Source: Candidatus Heimdallarchaeota archaeon (GTDB taxonomy: Archaea > Asgardarchaeota > Heimdallarchaeia > Heimdallarchaeales > Heimdallarchaeaceae). From it: 42,080 nucleotides of DNA. The notes under the pieces are model-generated. The model searched no databases. It saw only the letters and a list, made by a program, of their open reading frames with translations, and was not told the DNA's origin. This document shows positions 8,361 to 16,953 of the stretch, one piece after another. Position 1 is the first letter of the stretch. The number at the start of each line of letters is the position of its first letter. A program made the position numbers and the translations under genes. The stretch spans positions 1 to 42,080 of the forward strand of contig JAAFKI010000150.1 in the NCBI GenBank assembly GCA_021399345.1, read 5' to 3'.

Positions 8361-8370
8361 CTTTTAAAAA
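8361..8370 (+). promoter_or_regulatory. TATA-like box of the EF-1A gene
   Basis: The segment cttttaaaaa, with an A-rich potential BRE just before it, predicts transcription from about 8392 and a leader of roughly 50 bases. A GGTG at 8434-8437 is the likely ribosome-binding site for the ATG at 8446. Confidence 0.5.
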
Positions 8371-8410
8371 TTCAACGGGGGGATAATACTAATAGTACAT
8401 CAGATAAATA

Positions 8411-8449
8411 ATGTTAGTACTGCTAATCAAAAAGGTGTATATGAAATGA
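8411..8449 (+). CDS. possible 12-codon leader ORF before EF-1A
   Basis: An ATG at 8411 opens a frame encoding [12 protein letters not shown]. Its TGA stop overlaps the EF-1A ATG (ATGA at 8446-8449), the arrangement of translationally coupled genes. It would lie inside the predicted mRNA leader. No ribosome-binding site is evident before its ATG, and such short frames are common by chance, so this is a candidate only. Confidence 0.25.
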   Translation: MLVLLIKKVYMK

Positions 8450-9729
8450 GCTCAAAAGAGAAACCTCATTTGAATTTGGTAATCATTGGTCACGTTGATC
8501 ATGGTAAATCTACTATGACTGGACATTTACTCTATGTGTGCGGAAGCATTTCAGAAAGAGATATCCAAAAATTTGAAAAAGAAGCTGAATTAATAGGACG
8601 AGGCAGCTTTAAATTTGCCTGGGCTTTGGATAAATTAAAAGAAGAGAGAGAAAGAGGGGTAACCATCGATCTTGCATTTTATAAATTCCAAACAAAGAAA
8701 TATTATTTTACAATTATCGATGCACCCGGACATCGTGATTTTGTCAAAAACATGATAACCGGTACTTCTCAAGCTGATGCCGCAATTCTCGTAATCAGTG
8801 CTGGTACAGGTGAATTCGAGGCTGGAATTAGTACAACAGGGCAAACTAGAGAACATGCTTTACTAGCAAAAACACTAGGTGTTGATCAACTAATAGTAGC
8901 TGTCAATAAAATGGATCTTGCTAACTACAAACAAGAACGTTTTGATGAAGTTAAGGATGAAATGACTAGAAACCTCAAACTATTTGGTTTTGACATGAAG
9001 AAGGTATCCTTCATTCCAACAAGTGGTATGAAAGGAGATAATCTTAATGAAAAACCAGAATCTATGCCATGGTATACAGGTCCTACAGTTCTTGATGCTT
9101 TAGACACTTTTGAAGTGCCACCTAAACCTGTTGATAAACCCCTAAGACTACCTCTTCAAGATGTTTATACAATTACAGGAATTGGTACAGTACCAGTTGG
9201 TCGTGTTGAAACTGGTATTCTTAAACCAAAGGACAACATAATTTTCCAACCTACAGGTAAAAAAGCAAGTGTAATGTCTATCGAGATGCATCACGAAACA
9301 ATTCCTGAAGCTATACCTGGAGATAACATTGGTTTTAGTTGTAAAGGTTTAGAAAAGAAAGATGTTCGTCGTGGAGATGTTGTTGGCCATGCAGACAAAC
9401 CTCCAACCATTGTAAAAGACTTCACAGCAACAGTGCAAGTAATCAGACATCCTTCTGCAATAGCTGTAGGATATTCACCAGTTATTCACTGTGGAACTGC
9501 ACAGACTGCTACTCGTTTTGCTGAGCTTAAGACAAAGGTTACAAAAGGTGTCAAAACAGATAAACCAGACTTCTTGAAGAATGGAGATACAGCTGAAGTA
9601 GTAATGATTCCAACTCGTGATATGGTTGCGGAAAAATATGAAGAATTCCCACAATTAGGGCGTTTTGCAATCAGAGACATGGGTCAAACCGTAGCTGTTG
9701 GTATTATAAAAGACGTAACACCAAAATAA
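8446..9729 (+). CDS. tuf: translation elongation factor EF-1 alpha
   Basis: GTPase that delivers aminoacyl-tRNA to the ribosome. The G1 loop GHVDHGKST is at residues 15-23, G3 DAPGH at 92-96, G4 NKMD at 154-157, and the G5 region is SFIPTSG. The two C-terminal beta-barrel domains follow, including [11 protein letters not shown] and the final barrel ending at [15 protein letters not shown]. The length of 427 aa is typical of archaeal/eukaryotic EF-1A. A GGTG eight bases before the ATG supports the start. Upstream lie a TATA box, an inverted repeat and a short overlapping leader ORF. The gene is monocistronic here, followed by T-tracts. Confidence 0.98.
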   Translation: MSSKEKPHLNLVIIGHVDHGKSTMTGHLLYVCGSISERDIQKFEKEAELIGRGSFKFAWALDKLKEERERGVTIDLAFYKFQTKKYYFTIIDAPGHRDFVKNMITGTSQADAAILVISAGTGEFEAGISTTGQTREHALLAKTLGVDQLIVAVNKMDLANYKQERFDEVKDEMTRNLKLFGFDMKKVSFIPTSGMKGDNLNEKPESMPWYTGPTVLDALDTFEVPPKPVDKPLRLPLQDVYTITGIGTVPVGRVETGILKPKDNIIFQPTGKKASVMSIEMHHETIPEAIPGDNIGFSCKGLEKKDVRRGDVVGHADKPPTIVKDFTATVQVIRHPSAIAVGYSPVIHCGTAQTATRFAELKTKVTKGVKTDKPDFLKNGDTAEVVMIPTRDMVAEKYEEFPQLGRFAIRDMGQTVAVGIIKDVTPK

Positions 9730-9730
9730 T

Positions 9731-9762
9731 TCTTTTTTATTTTCTTTTTTCTTTATTTTTAT
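9731..9762 (+). terminator. T-rich terminator after EF-1A
   Basis: Repeated runs of 4-6 T directly follow the stop codon, the usual archaeal intrinsic termination signal. The nearest gene on the other side, ftsY, ends convergently at 9805. Confidence 0.55.
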
Positions 9763-9804
9763 GGTTAAGTATAATGAAAATAGAATAAAAACGGAAACAA
9801 TTCG

Positions 9805-10716
9805 CTATTTGGTTGGTAGTATATTGTCTAAAATTATTTCTGCAGAGAATGATTCAAGATCCTCATAATTTTGTCCAACACCTAAGAAAATTATCGGTTT
9901 TTCGCTTATATGGATAACTGAAACTGCAGCTCCTCCTTTGACATCGGCATCAATTTTATTTAATATAGAAGCATCGATTCCAATTTTTTGGTTGAACAGC
10001 TTTACTTGAGAAATTAGGGCGTTACCTGTAAGGGCATCACCCACAAAGAATTTTAGATCTGGTTCTGAAACCTTACATATTTTTTGCAGTTCAGCCATTA
10101 GATTTGAATTAGTTTCCATTCTTCCTGCTGTGTCGATTAGAACAACATCTATTCCTTTTGAAGTCGCATGATTTATCGCATCATAAGCAACTGCAGCAGC
10201 GTCAGAACCGTAGTTTTGAGCAATTACCCTTATATTTAGATTATCCCCATGCTTCTGCAATTGCTGAATGCTTCCTGCTCTAAAGGTGTCTCCTGCAGCA
10301 AAGACGCTTGAATATCCATTATCCATTAGATATTTTCCAATTTTTGCAATAGAAAGCGTTTTTCCTACACCATTAACCCCAAAAAAAGCTACAACTAGTG
10401 GATTTTTTCTTTCTTTTGCAATTTTTACATGCTCAATGAGGTCTATAGATTGTGATGGAGTCAATATTTCTAATAATACTTCTCTTAAGGATGTCAATAC
10501 AATTGACCTAGCGTTAGAAAATCTTGTATACTCAATCTCTGACAATTTCTTTGCAAATCTTTTACAAATTTCATCGGTTGTTTTTACAGCAACTTCGTTT
10601 TTGATGAGAATATCCTTTAATTCTTTGTTTATTTTTGCAATTGATTTTGCAGAAAAATCGGTAATTGTAATCTTTTTGAAAGCTTTTGAAACGCTTTTTC
10701 GAAGTTGATCAAACAA
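9805..10716 (-). CDS. ftsY: signal recognition particle receptor FtsY
   Basis: SRP receptor GTPase that docks the ribosome-SRP complex at the membrane. A helical N domain begins FDQLRKSVSKAFKK. The NG GTPase follows with P-loop GVNGVGKT at about residues 113-120, the insertion-box motif AAGDTFRAGSIQQL, DTAGR at about 195, NKID at about 253, and the closing FLGVGQNYEDL. An open frame continues to 10764, but those 16 extra codons overlap the prefoldin gene and do not look like FtsY. TTG at 10716 is preferred: GTGAG lies 5-9 bases upstream and homologues start at this F-D-x-L segment. It is the last gene of the eight-gene leftward operon; co-location with prefoldin alpha and eL20 is conserved in archaea. 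Confidence 0.95.
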   Translation of the reverse strand: MFDQLRKSVSKAFKKITITDFSAKSIAKINKELKDILIKNEVAVKTTDEICKRFAKKLSEIEYTRFSNARSIVLTSLREVLLEILTPSQSIDLIEHVKIAKERKNPLVVAFFGVNGVGKTLSIAKIGKYLMDNGYSSVFAAGDTFRAGSIQQLQKHGDNLNIRVIAQNYGSDAAAVAYDAINHATSKGIDVVLIDTAGRMETNSNLMAELQKICKVSEPDLKFFVGDALTGNALISQVKLFNQKIGIDASILNKIDADVKGGAAVSVIHISEKPIIFLGVGQNYEDLESFSAEIILDNILPTK

Positions 10717-10735
10717 GAGAATCTCACTGTTCCTC

Positions 10736-11173
10736 TTACATGACAGATTTGACCACTCTATCAATCTCTCTCAAGCGTTCTATTACTTCATTGTAACTAG
10801 CTTTTATTTGAGTGAGTTGATTTTCAACATCTGTCTTCTTCTTTTTGATACCCTCAGTAGCATCTTGAAGTGGTTTTTCACTGTGAACTCCTGCCCCCAT
10901 TGTAACAATAACGTTCTCACCATTTTCAACGGTTGCATATATGAAATTACCCGCTCCTATGGGAACTAGAATTTTGTTATTTTCTTCTGCTTTGTCAAGA
11001 TCTCTCAATGTTTGTTCAGCACTATGAATTTCGTTATAATAACCATTCAAAATTTCTATTTGCTGGTTATATCTAGTTGCTTGTTGCTCCAATTGTTGAG
11101 CTGCCATTAGTAGATTATTTAGTTCCTCTTGAGAAACTTGTTGAGGGGAAGAATCTTTTGACAGTCTTTTCAC
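10736..11173 (-). CDS. pfdA: prefoldin subunit alpha
   Basis: A 145-residue subunit of the hexameric jellyfish-shaped chaperone that captures unfolded proteins for the thermosome. Two long coiled-coil helices (about residues 15-60 and 100-145) flank the beta-hairpin core, where KILVPIGAGNFIYATVENGENVIVTMGAG would lie (cited in parts: LVPIGAGNF, VIVTMGAG). The start is GTG at 11173, overlapping the eL20 stop as GTGA, with AAGGAA just before it. The next gene, ftsY, starts 20 bp after its stop. Confidence 0.94.
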   Translation of the reverse strand: MKRLSKDSSPQQVSQEELNNLLMAAQQLEQQATRYNQQIEILNGYYNEIHSAEQTLRDLDKAEENNKILVPIGAGNFIYATVENGENVIVTMGAGVHSEKPLQDATEGIKKKKTDVENQLTQIKASYNEVIERLREIDRVVKSVM

Positions 11174-11439
11174 TTCCTTTTTGGAATGGCTAAATCATCT
11201 TCTGTAGCAAATGCTTTGATAACTGGATCTTTAATCCTATCAAGGTCGGTGATTTCTTTGATATCTTTAGGATCAATAAAAATCAAATTTCGTTTTACTT
11301 TATGTTTGCTTCCAAGAATATTATAGATTTGTTCCAAAGCATCTTCTTGATTTAATGCTCTAACGTATTTACCAAAAGGTATCTTATCTTTTCGTCTTTT
11401 ATATTCGCCACGGATATGGAATGTTTTAACAGAGCTCAT
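11170..11439 (-). CDS. rpl18a: large ribosomal subunit protein eL20 (L18Ae/LX)
   Basis: An 89-residue archaeal-length version of eukaryotic eL20, with the expected opening VKTFHIRGEYKRR and the segment ALNQEDALEQIYNILGSKHKVKR. It binds 23S rRNA on the large subunit. The start ATG has GGTGA seven bases upstream. It overlaps prefoldin alpha by four bases, so the two are probably translationally coupled. Confidence 0.93.
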   Translation of the reverse strand: MSSVKTFHIRGEYKRRKDKIPFGKYVRALNQEDALEQIYNILGSKHKVKRNLIFIDPKDIKEITDLDRIKDPVIKAFATEDDLAIPKRK

Positions 11440-11509
11440 CTAGCGTTCACCTTATCTTAGTTATTTCCCGATTGCAAAAGGGTTTTTCAAGTTTTTGAAT
11501 CTAAAGTCT

Positions 11510-12184
11510 TTAAGGAGTTAATAAAACTTCAAAGATTCTCATACTTTCTGGACCTGTACTATCAGTACCAATTACTGCTCCTTTGGAATTAGCTATTATA
11601 CCAACTCTTGGATAAGGAATTCCTCTATTAATAGTGCAAACATCAGCTTTAACACGGAGAATGGAAGCAATTTCCTTGATTTCTTCCTCAGAAAGAAGAG
11701 GATGAACAAGTGCTCCTCGATTTGTAGACATTGCAATACTACCAACTAGTGGAGAACCTAGTAGATTCCCTACAGTTATCTCTATGTTCAATTCATCTTG
11801 AATCTGTTTTTGAGCATTCTTTTCAAGCATATCACTGACAATTGCTCCTTTATCGTTCATAACGATTAGATTTCCAAGGGCAGTATATTTGCTGTTTAGT
11901 TCTACAAGTTTAGTTTGATCAGAAAGGCTTTCTTCAAGTATTTTATATTCCTTTTCTTTAATGTTTTGAGGGACAAAAATAACCTTTGAATTACCTACAA
12001 TCATGGTTCCAACAAGAACTGAATTTGCAATTGTAGTTTGAATTACTTTTACACTCAACGTATCTGAAATCACTTTGAGAGAGGATTCTTTAACACTATA
12101 AGGAACAATGGAAAAATCTTCGGTAGACAATGCAAAAACACCTAATCCCGAGTTGCCTAAAATAGTGGTTTTTGCAATGTCCAA
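11510..12184 (-). CDS. eif6: translation initiation factor aIF6
   Basis: A 224-residue anti-association factor that binds the large ribosomal subunit and blocks premature joining. The five-fold pseudo-symmetric fold is visible as repeated segments such as GNSGLGVFALSTED, NSVLVGTMIVGNSKV, NDKGAIVSD, GSPLVGSIAMSTNRGALVHP and ANSKGAVIGTDSTGPE. The start is TTG at 12184, supported by GAGGT eight bases upstream; no better ATG exists. It sits in the conserved order eL31-aIF6-eL20-prefoldin. Confidence 0.96.
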   Translation of the reverse strand: MDIAKTTILGNSGLGVFALSTEDFSIVPYSVKESSLKVISDTLSVKVIQTTIANSVLVGTMIVGNSKVIFVPQNIKEKEYKILEESLSDQTKLVELNSKYTALGNLIVMNDKGAIVSDMLEKNAQKQIQDELNIEITVGNLLGSPLVGSIAMSTNRGALVHPLLSEEEIKEIASILRVKADVCTINRGIPYPRVGIIANSKGAVIGTDSTGPESMRIFEVLLTP

Positions 12185-12221
12185 AATTATCTACCTCAAA
12201 GAATGAAAATAAGGGATCAGT

Positions 12222-12662
12222 TTATTTAGACTGTTCCTCTTCTGAAGTTTCTTCAGGTTCAGAAGTTTCGACGGGGGCTATATCTACCTCTTCTCCGTCT
12301 TCTTTCTCCTCTTCCTCCTCTTCTTCATCTTCCAATTCTCCAGGAATTGCTATACCATCAAGTTGTGGGCGTGCTGCAGCATCCACCTTTTCATGAATTA
12401 ATTCAACTGTAGCTATTTTTTCCTCTTCAATTGTTTCAACTATTGCACGAACTTTAATTTTCCTTGGTGGTTTTTTAATTCCTCTTTTCCACATGAACTC
12501 ATTTAATTCCTCATCTATTATAACATCATCAGCTTTTGTGTGCTTGTAGATGTATTCTTTGAGGAGTCTAATAGCTCTTGGAGTCCTCTTATATGGTGCT
12601 GTTTTATTCAATTGAGGATAAAATGGAATGGTGTAAATGTTCTCTATAGATTCTTGAGACAT
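12222..12662 (-). CDS. rpl31e: ribosomal protein eL31 with acidic C-terminal tail
   Basis: Residues 1-90 are a complete eL31, including TIPFYPQ, APYKRTPRAIRLLKEYI and the conserved WKRGIKKPPRKIKVRA. eL31 lies near the peptide exit tunnel, where it contacts nascent-chain factors in eukaryotes. The remaining ~55 residues are an unusual extension: a linker (ARPQLDGIAIPGEL) and then a strongly acidic Glu/Asp-rich tail with little hydrophobicity. Usual archaeal eL31 is about 80-95 aa; this is 146. The frame is open and uses codons like its neighbours, so a sequencing frameshift is less likely. The tail may bind positively charged factors or RNA-free surfaces; that is inference. Confidence 0.93.
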   Translation of the reverse strand: MSQESIENIYTIPFYPQLNKTAPYKRTPRAIRLLKEYIYKHTKADDVIIDEELNEFMWKRGIKKPPRKIKVRAIVETIEEEKIATVELIHEKVDAAARPQLDGIAIPGELEDEEEEEEEKEDGEEVDIAPVETSEPEETSEEEQSK

Positions 12663-12676
12663 GATTCTTCTTCTCC

Positions 12677-12832
12677 TTATCTTTTAATACGGGTAGATCT
12701 CCATCTTCTACGTTTTGGATGGGTTCGAAAGCGTCTGTTAGTTCGTATAACACACCAACTTGGAACAGGTTTGTTAGATTTCATTTCTCTTGCATACCTG
12801 AGTTTTCTTGGTAGTTGTTTATTTCTTGCCAT
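12677..12832 (-). CDS. rpl39e: large ribosomal subunit protein eL39
   Basis: A 51-residue very basic protein translated from the minus strand; it is too short for many ORF filters. It begins [17 protein letters not shown], has the family signature NKPVPSWCVIRTNRR in the middle, and ends RRRWRSTRIKR. These match eL39, which lines the ribosomal exit tunnel. Its ATG overlaps the PDCD5 stop codon as TAATG, and it ends 15 bp before eL31. The eL39-eL31 pair is a standard archaeal arrangement. Confidence 0.96.
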   Translation of the reverse strand: MARNKQLPRKLRYAREMKSNKPVPSWCVIRTNRRFRTHPKRRRWRSTRIKR

Positions 12833-13167
12833 TATAATCGCCTTATATCGATTTTTGATTCTCTTTTTTGACCTTGAATTTGACGAAGAATTTCTTTTAG
12901 TTGATCGTCAGTTAATTTACCACTGATTGCTCCTTGTTGAGCTAATTGTATCAGTCTTACTTCAACAGCTTCTGCAAGTTGAGAACGAACAAGTTTAACG
13001 TTGGTAAGACGTTGTCTAGCTTCTTCAGTGAGAATTTGACGAAGGATTACTTGTTTTTGAGCTTCAAGAGTTGCTTGTTGTTCCTCTTGTGCTTGAGCTA
13101 CTTGTTGCTCTTGTAATTGCGCTCTTTTCCTTTGCCTTATTGTTTCCAATTCGTCTTCATCATGCAT
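12832..13167 (-). CDS. PDCD5-family DNA-binding protein
   Basis: A 111-residue helical protein homologous to eukaryotic PDCD5/TFAR19. The Gln/Glu-rich N-terminal helix is followed by the compact three-helix core [17 protein letters not shown]...[13 protein letters not shown] and the C-terminal [14 protein letters not shown]. Archaeal members bind DNA and may interact with the chaperonin/prefoldin system; the cellular role is not settled. The ATG at 13167 has GGGTG six bases upstream. Its stop overlaps the eL39 start, and it lies 68 bp after eS19, as in many archaea. Confidence 0.93.
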   Translation of the reverse strand: MHDEDELETIRQRKRAQLQEQQVAQAQEEQQATLEAQKQVILRQILTEEARQRLTNVKLVRSQLAEAVEVRLIQLAQQGAISGKLTDDQLKEILRQIQGQKRESKIDIRRL

Positions 13168-13235
13168 TTCGTCGCACCCTTACTCGTTGAACTGTTCAAG
13201 GTTTAATTTCCGTAACTGAATTCTTCTCAATAATC

Positions 13236-13700
13236 TTAATATTTTTCTAAAGCAGGTATTTCTCTCTTCAATTCAGCTGATAATTTATCCACGAAAGAAT
13301 GACCTTTTGGAGTTAAAACACGTCCTACAATTACTCGTCCTTTGCTACCATGACCACTCTTCTTCTGGATATATTTTGCTTTTTCTAATTGCTGAAGTAT
13401 TTTTCTAATTACAGCTCCACTACCTCTAGCAAAGTGCTCAGGTTTTACACCCCTTCTATTGCGACCACCATAAGCTATTCGTAATCTTGATACACCTATT
13501 GGACCATAAAGGTAGATTTTTCTTAACATAGAGGCAGCTCTAATATACCACCAATCTTCTTGAACAGGAGAACTTTCTTTATGAACTCCAGTTTTGGCAT
13601 ATACAGCCCATTCTGGTGGTTTGATTTCTGCTTCCTTTTTCAATTCTTCAGTCATTTTTTTAATAAGTAAATCAGATGGAACATCATAAGCTGTTGGCAT
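13236..13700 (-). CDS. rps19e: small ribosomal subunit protein eS19
   Basis: A 154-residue eS19 with hallmark segments YDVPSDLLIKKM, PPEWAVYAKTGVHKE, DWWYIRAASMLRKIYLYGPIG and the glycine/arginine-rich GGRNRRGVKPEHF. eS19 binds the head of the small subunit. A GTG three codons upstream is in frame, but ATG at 13700 is the conventional start. It is the first gene of the leftward eight-gene operon. The gap to the divergent gene at 13881 carries TATA-like elements for both directions. Confidence 0.96.
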   Translation of the reverse strand: MPTAYDVPSDLLIKKMTEELKKEAEIKPPEWAVYAKTGVHKESSPVQEDWWYIRAASMLRKIYLYGPIGVSRLRIAYGGRNRRGVKPEHFARGSGAVIRKILQQLEKAKYIQKKSGHGSKGRVIVGRVLTPKGHSFVDKLSAELKREIPALEKY

Positions 13701-13880
13701 AATTTTCACTCGTCTTCTTGATTTTTTAAAGAGAGAACTCTTATGTATTTTTCAGTCTCTGGGGAACAAACCACGTTTAAAAAGATTACTTTGCTAGTTA
13801 TATGGAAAGAATAAAATTATAAACATAAAAGGGAAATTAGGATAGATTTAAACAAGAAATCCAACAAAGGAAGTTATTGA

Positions 13881-14126
13881 ATGAGTACAGAAAAATCAGA
13901 GAAAACAAACGATTCGAAGAACTTTTTGGGAACCATAAACAATTTTCTGAAAAAAAGTTACCATCAATATCTTGGTTCCTTGGACAATTTGTTTATTTTT
14001 ATAGGTATTATTTTAACTGGTTTTAGTCTAATTATGAGTTTTATTTATGGTCACGTGATAGCGGGGATCATTCTTGTAGTGTGTGAAGTACTCTTGATAG
14101 GGGTCTATATCTTTAAACTTATATGA
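13881..14126 (+). CDS. small two-helix membrane protein, unknown
   Basis: An 81-residue protein with a polar, lysine-rich N-terminus (about residues 1-35) and two closely spaced transmembrane helices at about 36-56 and 58-79. No conserved motif or known family is recognised. An AT-rich TATA-like ttataaac near 13820 and an AAAGGA about 12 bases before the ATG support a real gene. It is convergent with the small GTPase gene, 12 bp apart. Confidence 0.6.
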   Translation: MSTEKSEKTNDSKNFLGTINNFLKKSYHQYLGSLDNLFIFIGIILTGFSLIMSFIYGHVIAGIILVVCEVLLIGVYIFKLI

Positions 14127-14138
14127 AAAAAATTATTC

Positions 14139-14834
14139 TTAATCCGATGTAGAGAATCTTTCAATAATATGCTCACTAAGAATTTCAAACGATTTGTCTA
14201 TGTTCAATCCTGTTTTAGCTGAGGTTTCTAGAAGAAAATTTTCTATTGAATGCTCTTTTGTTTTCTTATTTAACTTTTTTACAAACGACTTTATTTCTTC
14301 AATCGTTACTTTTTGTTCTTCGACAAGATCCATTTTATTTGCAAGTATTATGACAGGAACAACTCCTCTACCACTAAATTGGTATAACTCCTCTATCCAA
14401 CTACCTAAGTTAAGAAATGTTTCTCTTCGGGTTATATCCAACACCGCTAGGGCTCCGAAACATCCTTTGAAAAACCTTGGTCTAACATTTTTGAACATGG
14501 GTTGTCCCGCTAAATCCCAGATTTGATATTTTATCTTATATTCATCTACATCTCTAGTGGTGGCAGCAAAATCAGCTCCAAGGGTAGCTAGATGCTCTTT
14601 CTGAAATCCCTCACCAAGATATCTTTTCCTTATAGATGTTTTACCAACAGCAGCATCACCAATTAAAACTAACTTGATCATATATGCACTCGTTGATTTA
14701 GGCTGAGGATCTTCTTCTGAAAAATATTCATCGTCTATGCTTTCCTTATGTTTTTTGATATTTTCTTCAAACATAATGGGGCCCTTATCTGATTTTTCAG
14801 CCTTGCTCTTGGGAGATTGCTTCTTATTAGCCAT
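14139..14834 (-). CDS. Ras/Rab-type small GTPase
   Basis: A Ras-superfamily GTPase of the kind abundant in Asgard archaea. The domain starts at about residue 53 with G1 GDAAVGKT (59-66), the G2 threonine in ATLGADF (Thr84), G3 WDLAGQP (106-112, glutamine retained), G4 NKMD (166-169) and G5 ETSAKTG (203-209). All nucleotide-binding motifs are intact. The first ~50 residues are a charged, probably disordered extension. The C-terminus (IIERFSTSD) has no prenylation cysteine, so membrane attachment would need another route. An alternative start at Met52 would give a bare GTPase domain. Roadblock proteins at 5.3 and 18.6 kb are possible regulators, by family knowledge rather than linkage. Confidence 0.93.
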   Translation of the reverse strand: MANKKQSPKSKAEKSDKGPIMFEENIKKHKESIDDEYFSEEDPQPKSTSAYMIKLVLIGDAAVGKTSIRKRYLGEGFQKEHLATLGADFAATTRDVDEYKIKYQIWDLAGQPMFKNVRPRFFKGCFGALAVLDITRRETFLNLGSWIEELYQFSGRGVVPVIILANKMDLVEEQKVTIEEIKSFVKKLNKKTKEHSIENFLLETSAKTGLNIDKSFEILSEHIIERFSTSD

Positions 14835-14924
14835 GCTATCCGTTTAATAATGAATTTTAACTATATAAAAATATGTGGTAGCATTTTGTGAAATACAGGA
14901 AAAAAATAATAGTATGTTCCAATT

Positions 14925-15647
14925 TCAAGTTCCTCTAGACATAATCTGATGAACAATTTGATAGTTTTTGGCTAATTTCCCGATTTCTTCTGCTTCACTA
15001 AGTGTAAGATGAAATGGTGTTCTCTTATCTTTATATGTCCCCTCAATTAGAGCATAATCTACGCCTCTTACATGTTCCTTTAGTTGATCAAAATAACCTG
15101 TATCTCCGGTGTAAAGGATTTTTTCTGCATTCTTGCTTATTATATATCCTACAGAGGGAATATTGGGGAGTTTTTCCCCACCTATTATTGATCCACGATG
15201 TTGAACAGCAAAAGCAGAGATGAGCGTATTCTCTAATTCAAATTCCCTTTCTATATTAATAATTTCCAGCTGATATGGAATTGATTCTCCATAACTATCA
15301 TAAAACGTTTTTACTAATCCTTCAAACTCAACAACATCTGAGGGTGCAATCAAAAGAAGTTTTTTACTTCTATTTATCATCCTGAAAAAAGCTAGAAGTG
15401 AAAATATGCCCCCCACATGATCAAAATGACCATGAGTGATTAGTATGGTATCAATGTTTTCGTAATATCTGCTAGGTAAAGAAACCAAATCGCGCAATAT
15501 TCCATCACCCACATCTATCAAAAAATTTGAATCTTTTTCAATGTCATTTACCAGTATTTGAGTTGCTAAACCTGCAGAAGAGAAGAGAACTTTGACTCGT
15601 AGATGGTTACCAATCCAATCCCATGAAACCTCTTTGGAAACGTCCAT
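14925..15647 (-). CDS. metallo-beta-lactamase-fold hydrolase (RNase Z-like)
   Basis: A 240-residue MBL-fold protein with the dinuclear metal signature THGHFDHVGG (His72, His74, Asp76, His77 from the preferred start), a later QHRG histidine, the bridging aspartate in YTGDTGYFD, and a final histidine near the C-terminus (YQIVHQ). This resembles RNase Z and related phosphodiesterases, but it lacks the obvious flexible-arm features that would make tRNA 3'-processing certain. An in-frame TTG at 15671 would add eight residues; ATG at 15647 is preferred. It is divergent from the TPR gene. Confidence 0.82.
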   Translation of the reverse strand: MDVSKEVSWDWIGNHLRVKVLFSSAGLATQILVNDIEKDSNFLIDVGDGILRDLVSLPSRYYENIDTILITHGHFDHVGGIFSLLAFFRMINRSKKLLLIAPSDVVEFEGLVKTFYDSYGESIPYQLEIINIEREFELENTLISAFAVQHRGSIIGGEKLPNIPSVGYIISKNAEKILYTGDTGYFDQLKEHVRGVDYALIEGTYKDKRTPFHLTLSEAEEIGKLAKNYQIVHQIMSRGT

Positions 15648-15731
15648 AGATAGAATAAAGAATGGTGGCAAATATTTCTTTCGTTTCTTTTGCCGATATA
15701 TTATTTACTTGAAAATGTAATAAGATACCTA

Positions 15732-16772
15732 ATGATATCTCTGCGTAGATTCTTTACTCGTCCCTTGACAAAAATGTCAGATAGATGGAAATGTAAAAAG
15801 AAACTACATCTAGCAGCAAAATCAGCTTATCTTAGCTACAAGATAGGCAAAGAAGATCCTGAGAGATTGCTACAAATTGCGACTCTAGAAATGAAAGCAG
15901 AAAAGTATGATCTTACCATTAGATATCTCGAAGAATATCTAGAACTTAATCCTGGATCAAAAAAAGCTTTACTTCTTCTTGGAATTGCTTATAGGCGCAA
16001 TAAAGATTATGAAAAAGCTATCGAGACACACCTCAAGTGCTTAAAAAAAGGAGAGGAAGAATCAGACATACTTTATACCTTAGGCATTGATTATGAAAGG
16101 GCAGGAAAAATTAGAACAACTAAAAGATACTATGCAAAAAGTATAGAAATAGACAGCTCTTTTGCAAAAGCTTATTTTCGTCTGGCTAGGCTCTATATGC
16201 AAGATAAGAAATATGATTTAGCCGTTAATCTGTATTTGGATGGATTATCTCTAAGAGAAGGATCTGCTAAAGATTGGATTAACTTATCCTTTTGTTACAT
16301 AAATACATCAAATCTTGTTGCAGCAGAAAAAGTGTTATTAGAGGCTCTAGAAAACTTTCCAGACTCCTCTGAAGTGCTATTTGCACTTGGAGCTTATTAT
16401 ATTAGGAAACAAAAATATAACAAAATTCCAGAGATAATTTCGAAGCTAGATTCTGAAGAAGATTTGTATATAATTCTATCTCTGCAGTTGAAAGAAGTGC
16501 TAGATAAGAAAGAATACGAAGAACTGGAGAAGTTGTTAGAGCAAATTAAGAAAAAAGATAGAAATGCAGAGTATTGGTATATGGACGCGATAGTTTCTTC
16601 TAATAAAGGTAGATCAAAGAAAGCAGTTCAATCTTTACAAAAGGCATTAGAATTAGAACCTGAACTAAAAAAAGAAGCGAAGAAAGATGGCAATTTTGCA
16701 ATGATAAGGAAGTTAGAAGAGTTCAAAAACATAGTATATCCTAAGAAGAAGAAAGAGCAGAATTTAGAGTAA
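15732..16772 (+). CDS. tetratricopeptide-repeat protein
   Basis: A soluble 346-residue protein built almost wholly of TPR units. The repeat pattern recurs about eight times, for example KYDLTIRYLEEYLELNPGS, DYEKAIETHLKCLKKG, KIRTTKRYYAKSIEID and RSKKAVQSLQKALELEPEL. TPR superhelices bind peptides and scaffold complexes; the partner is unknown. There is no signal peptide; the N-terminus is basic. The frame is open from a TTG at 15690, but a TATA-like atatattattta at 15695-15706 predicts transcription from about 15727, favouring ATG at 15732 with almost no leader. Confidence 0.88.
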   Translation: MISLRRFFTRPLTKMSDRWKCKKKLHLAAKSAYLSYKIGKEDPERLLQIATLEMKAEKYDLTIRYLEEYLELNPGSKKALLLLGIAYRRNKDYEKAIETHLKCLKKGEEESDILYTLGIDYERAGKIRTTKRYYAKSIEIDSSFAKAYFRLARLYMQDKKYDLAVNLYLDGLSLREGSAKDWINLSFCYINTSNLVAAEKVLLEALENFPDSSEVLFALGAYYIRKQKYNKIPEIISKLDSEEDLYIILSLQLKEVLDKKEYEELEKLLEQIKKKDRNAEYWYMDAIVSSNKGRSKKAVQSLQKALELEPELKKEAKKDGNFAMIRKLEEFKNIVYPKKKKEQNLE

Positions 16773-16953
16773 CTGTAAATTATTATTACCTCAAGAAAAG
16801 GAGAAGAGAAAGGAATATACAGAGCAAAAGCAGGAATAGTAAATTCAGCGGAAGAAGAAAAAAAAGCTCAAGCTAAAAGAAATTAACATCTAAAAGATAG
16901 AAAGCTTTTTGATTAAAGGAAGGAAGGAAAAAGATAGAAGAAAGAACAACTAA
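16773..16953. other. purine-rich intergenic segment before tRNA-Cys
   Basis: This stretch is strongly purine-rich on the plus strand. One frame, the same as the TPR gene but past two stop codons, stays open for about 33 codons and ends in an Ala/Lys/Glu-rich sequence (EEEKKAQAKRN). It has no ATG, GTG or TTG start. I see no convincing gene; the open frame probably reflects base bias or an old gene end. Confidence 0.4.

Noticed and set aside
10268..10708. 146-codon plus-strand frame inside ftsY
   Set aside because: Antisense shadow of the GTPase domain.
12172..12396. Serine-rich plus-strand frame
   Set aside because: It is the antisense of the Glu/Asp-rich tail of eL31; acidic codons read backwards give serine runs.
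16779..16883. Open frame before tRNA-Cys ending in EEEKKAQAKRN
   Set aside because: No start codon, follows two stops, and reflects purine bias.
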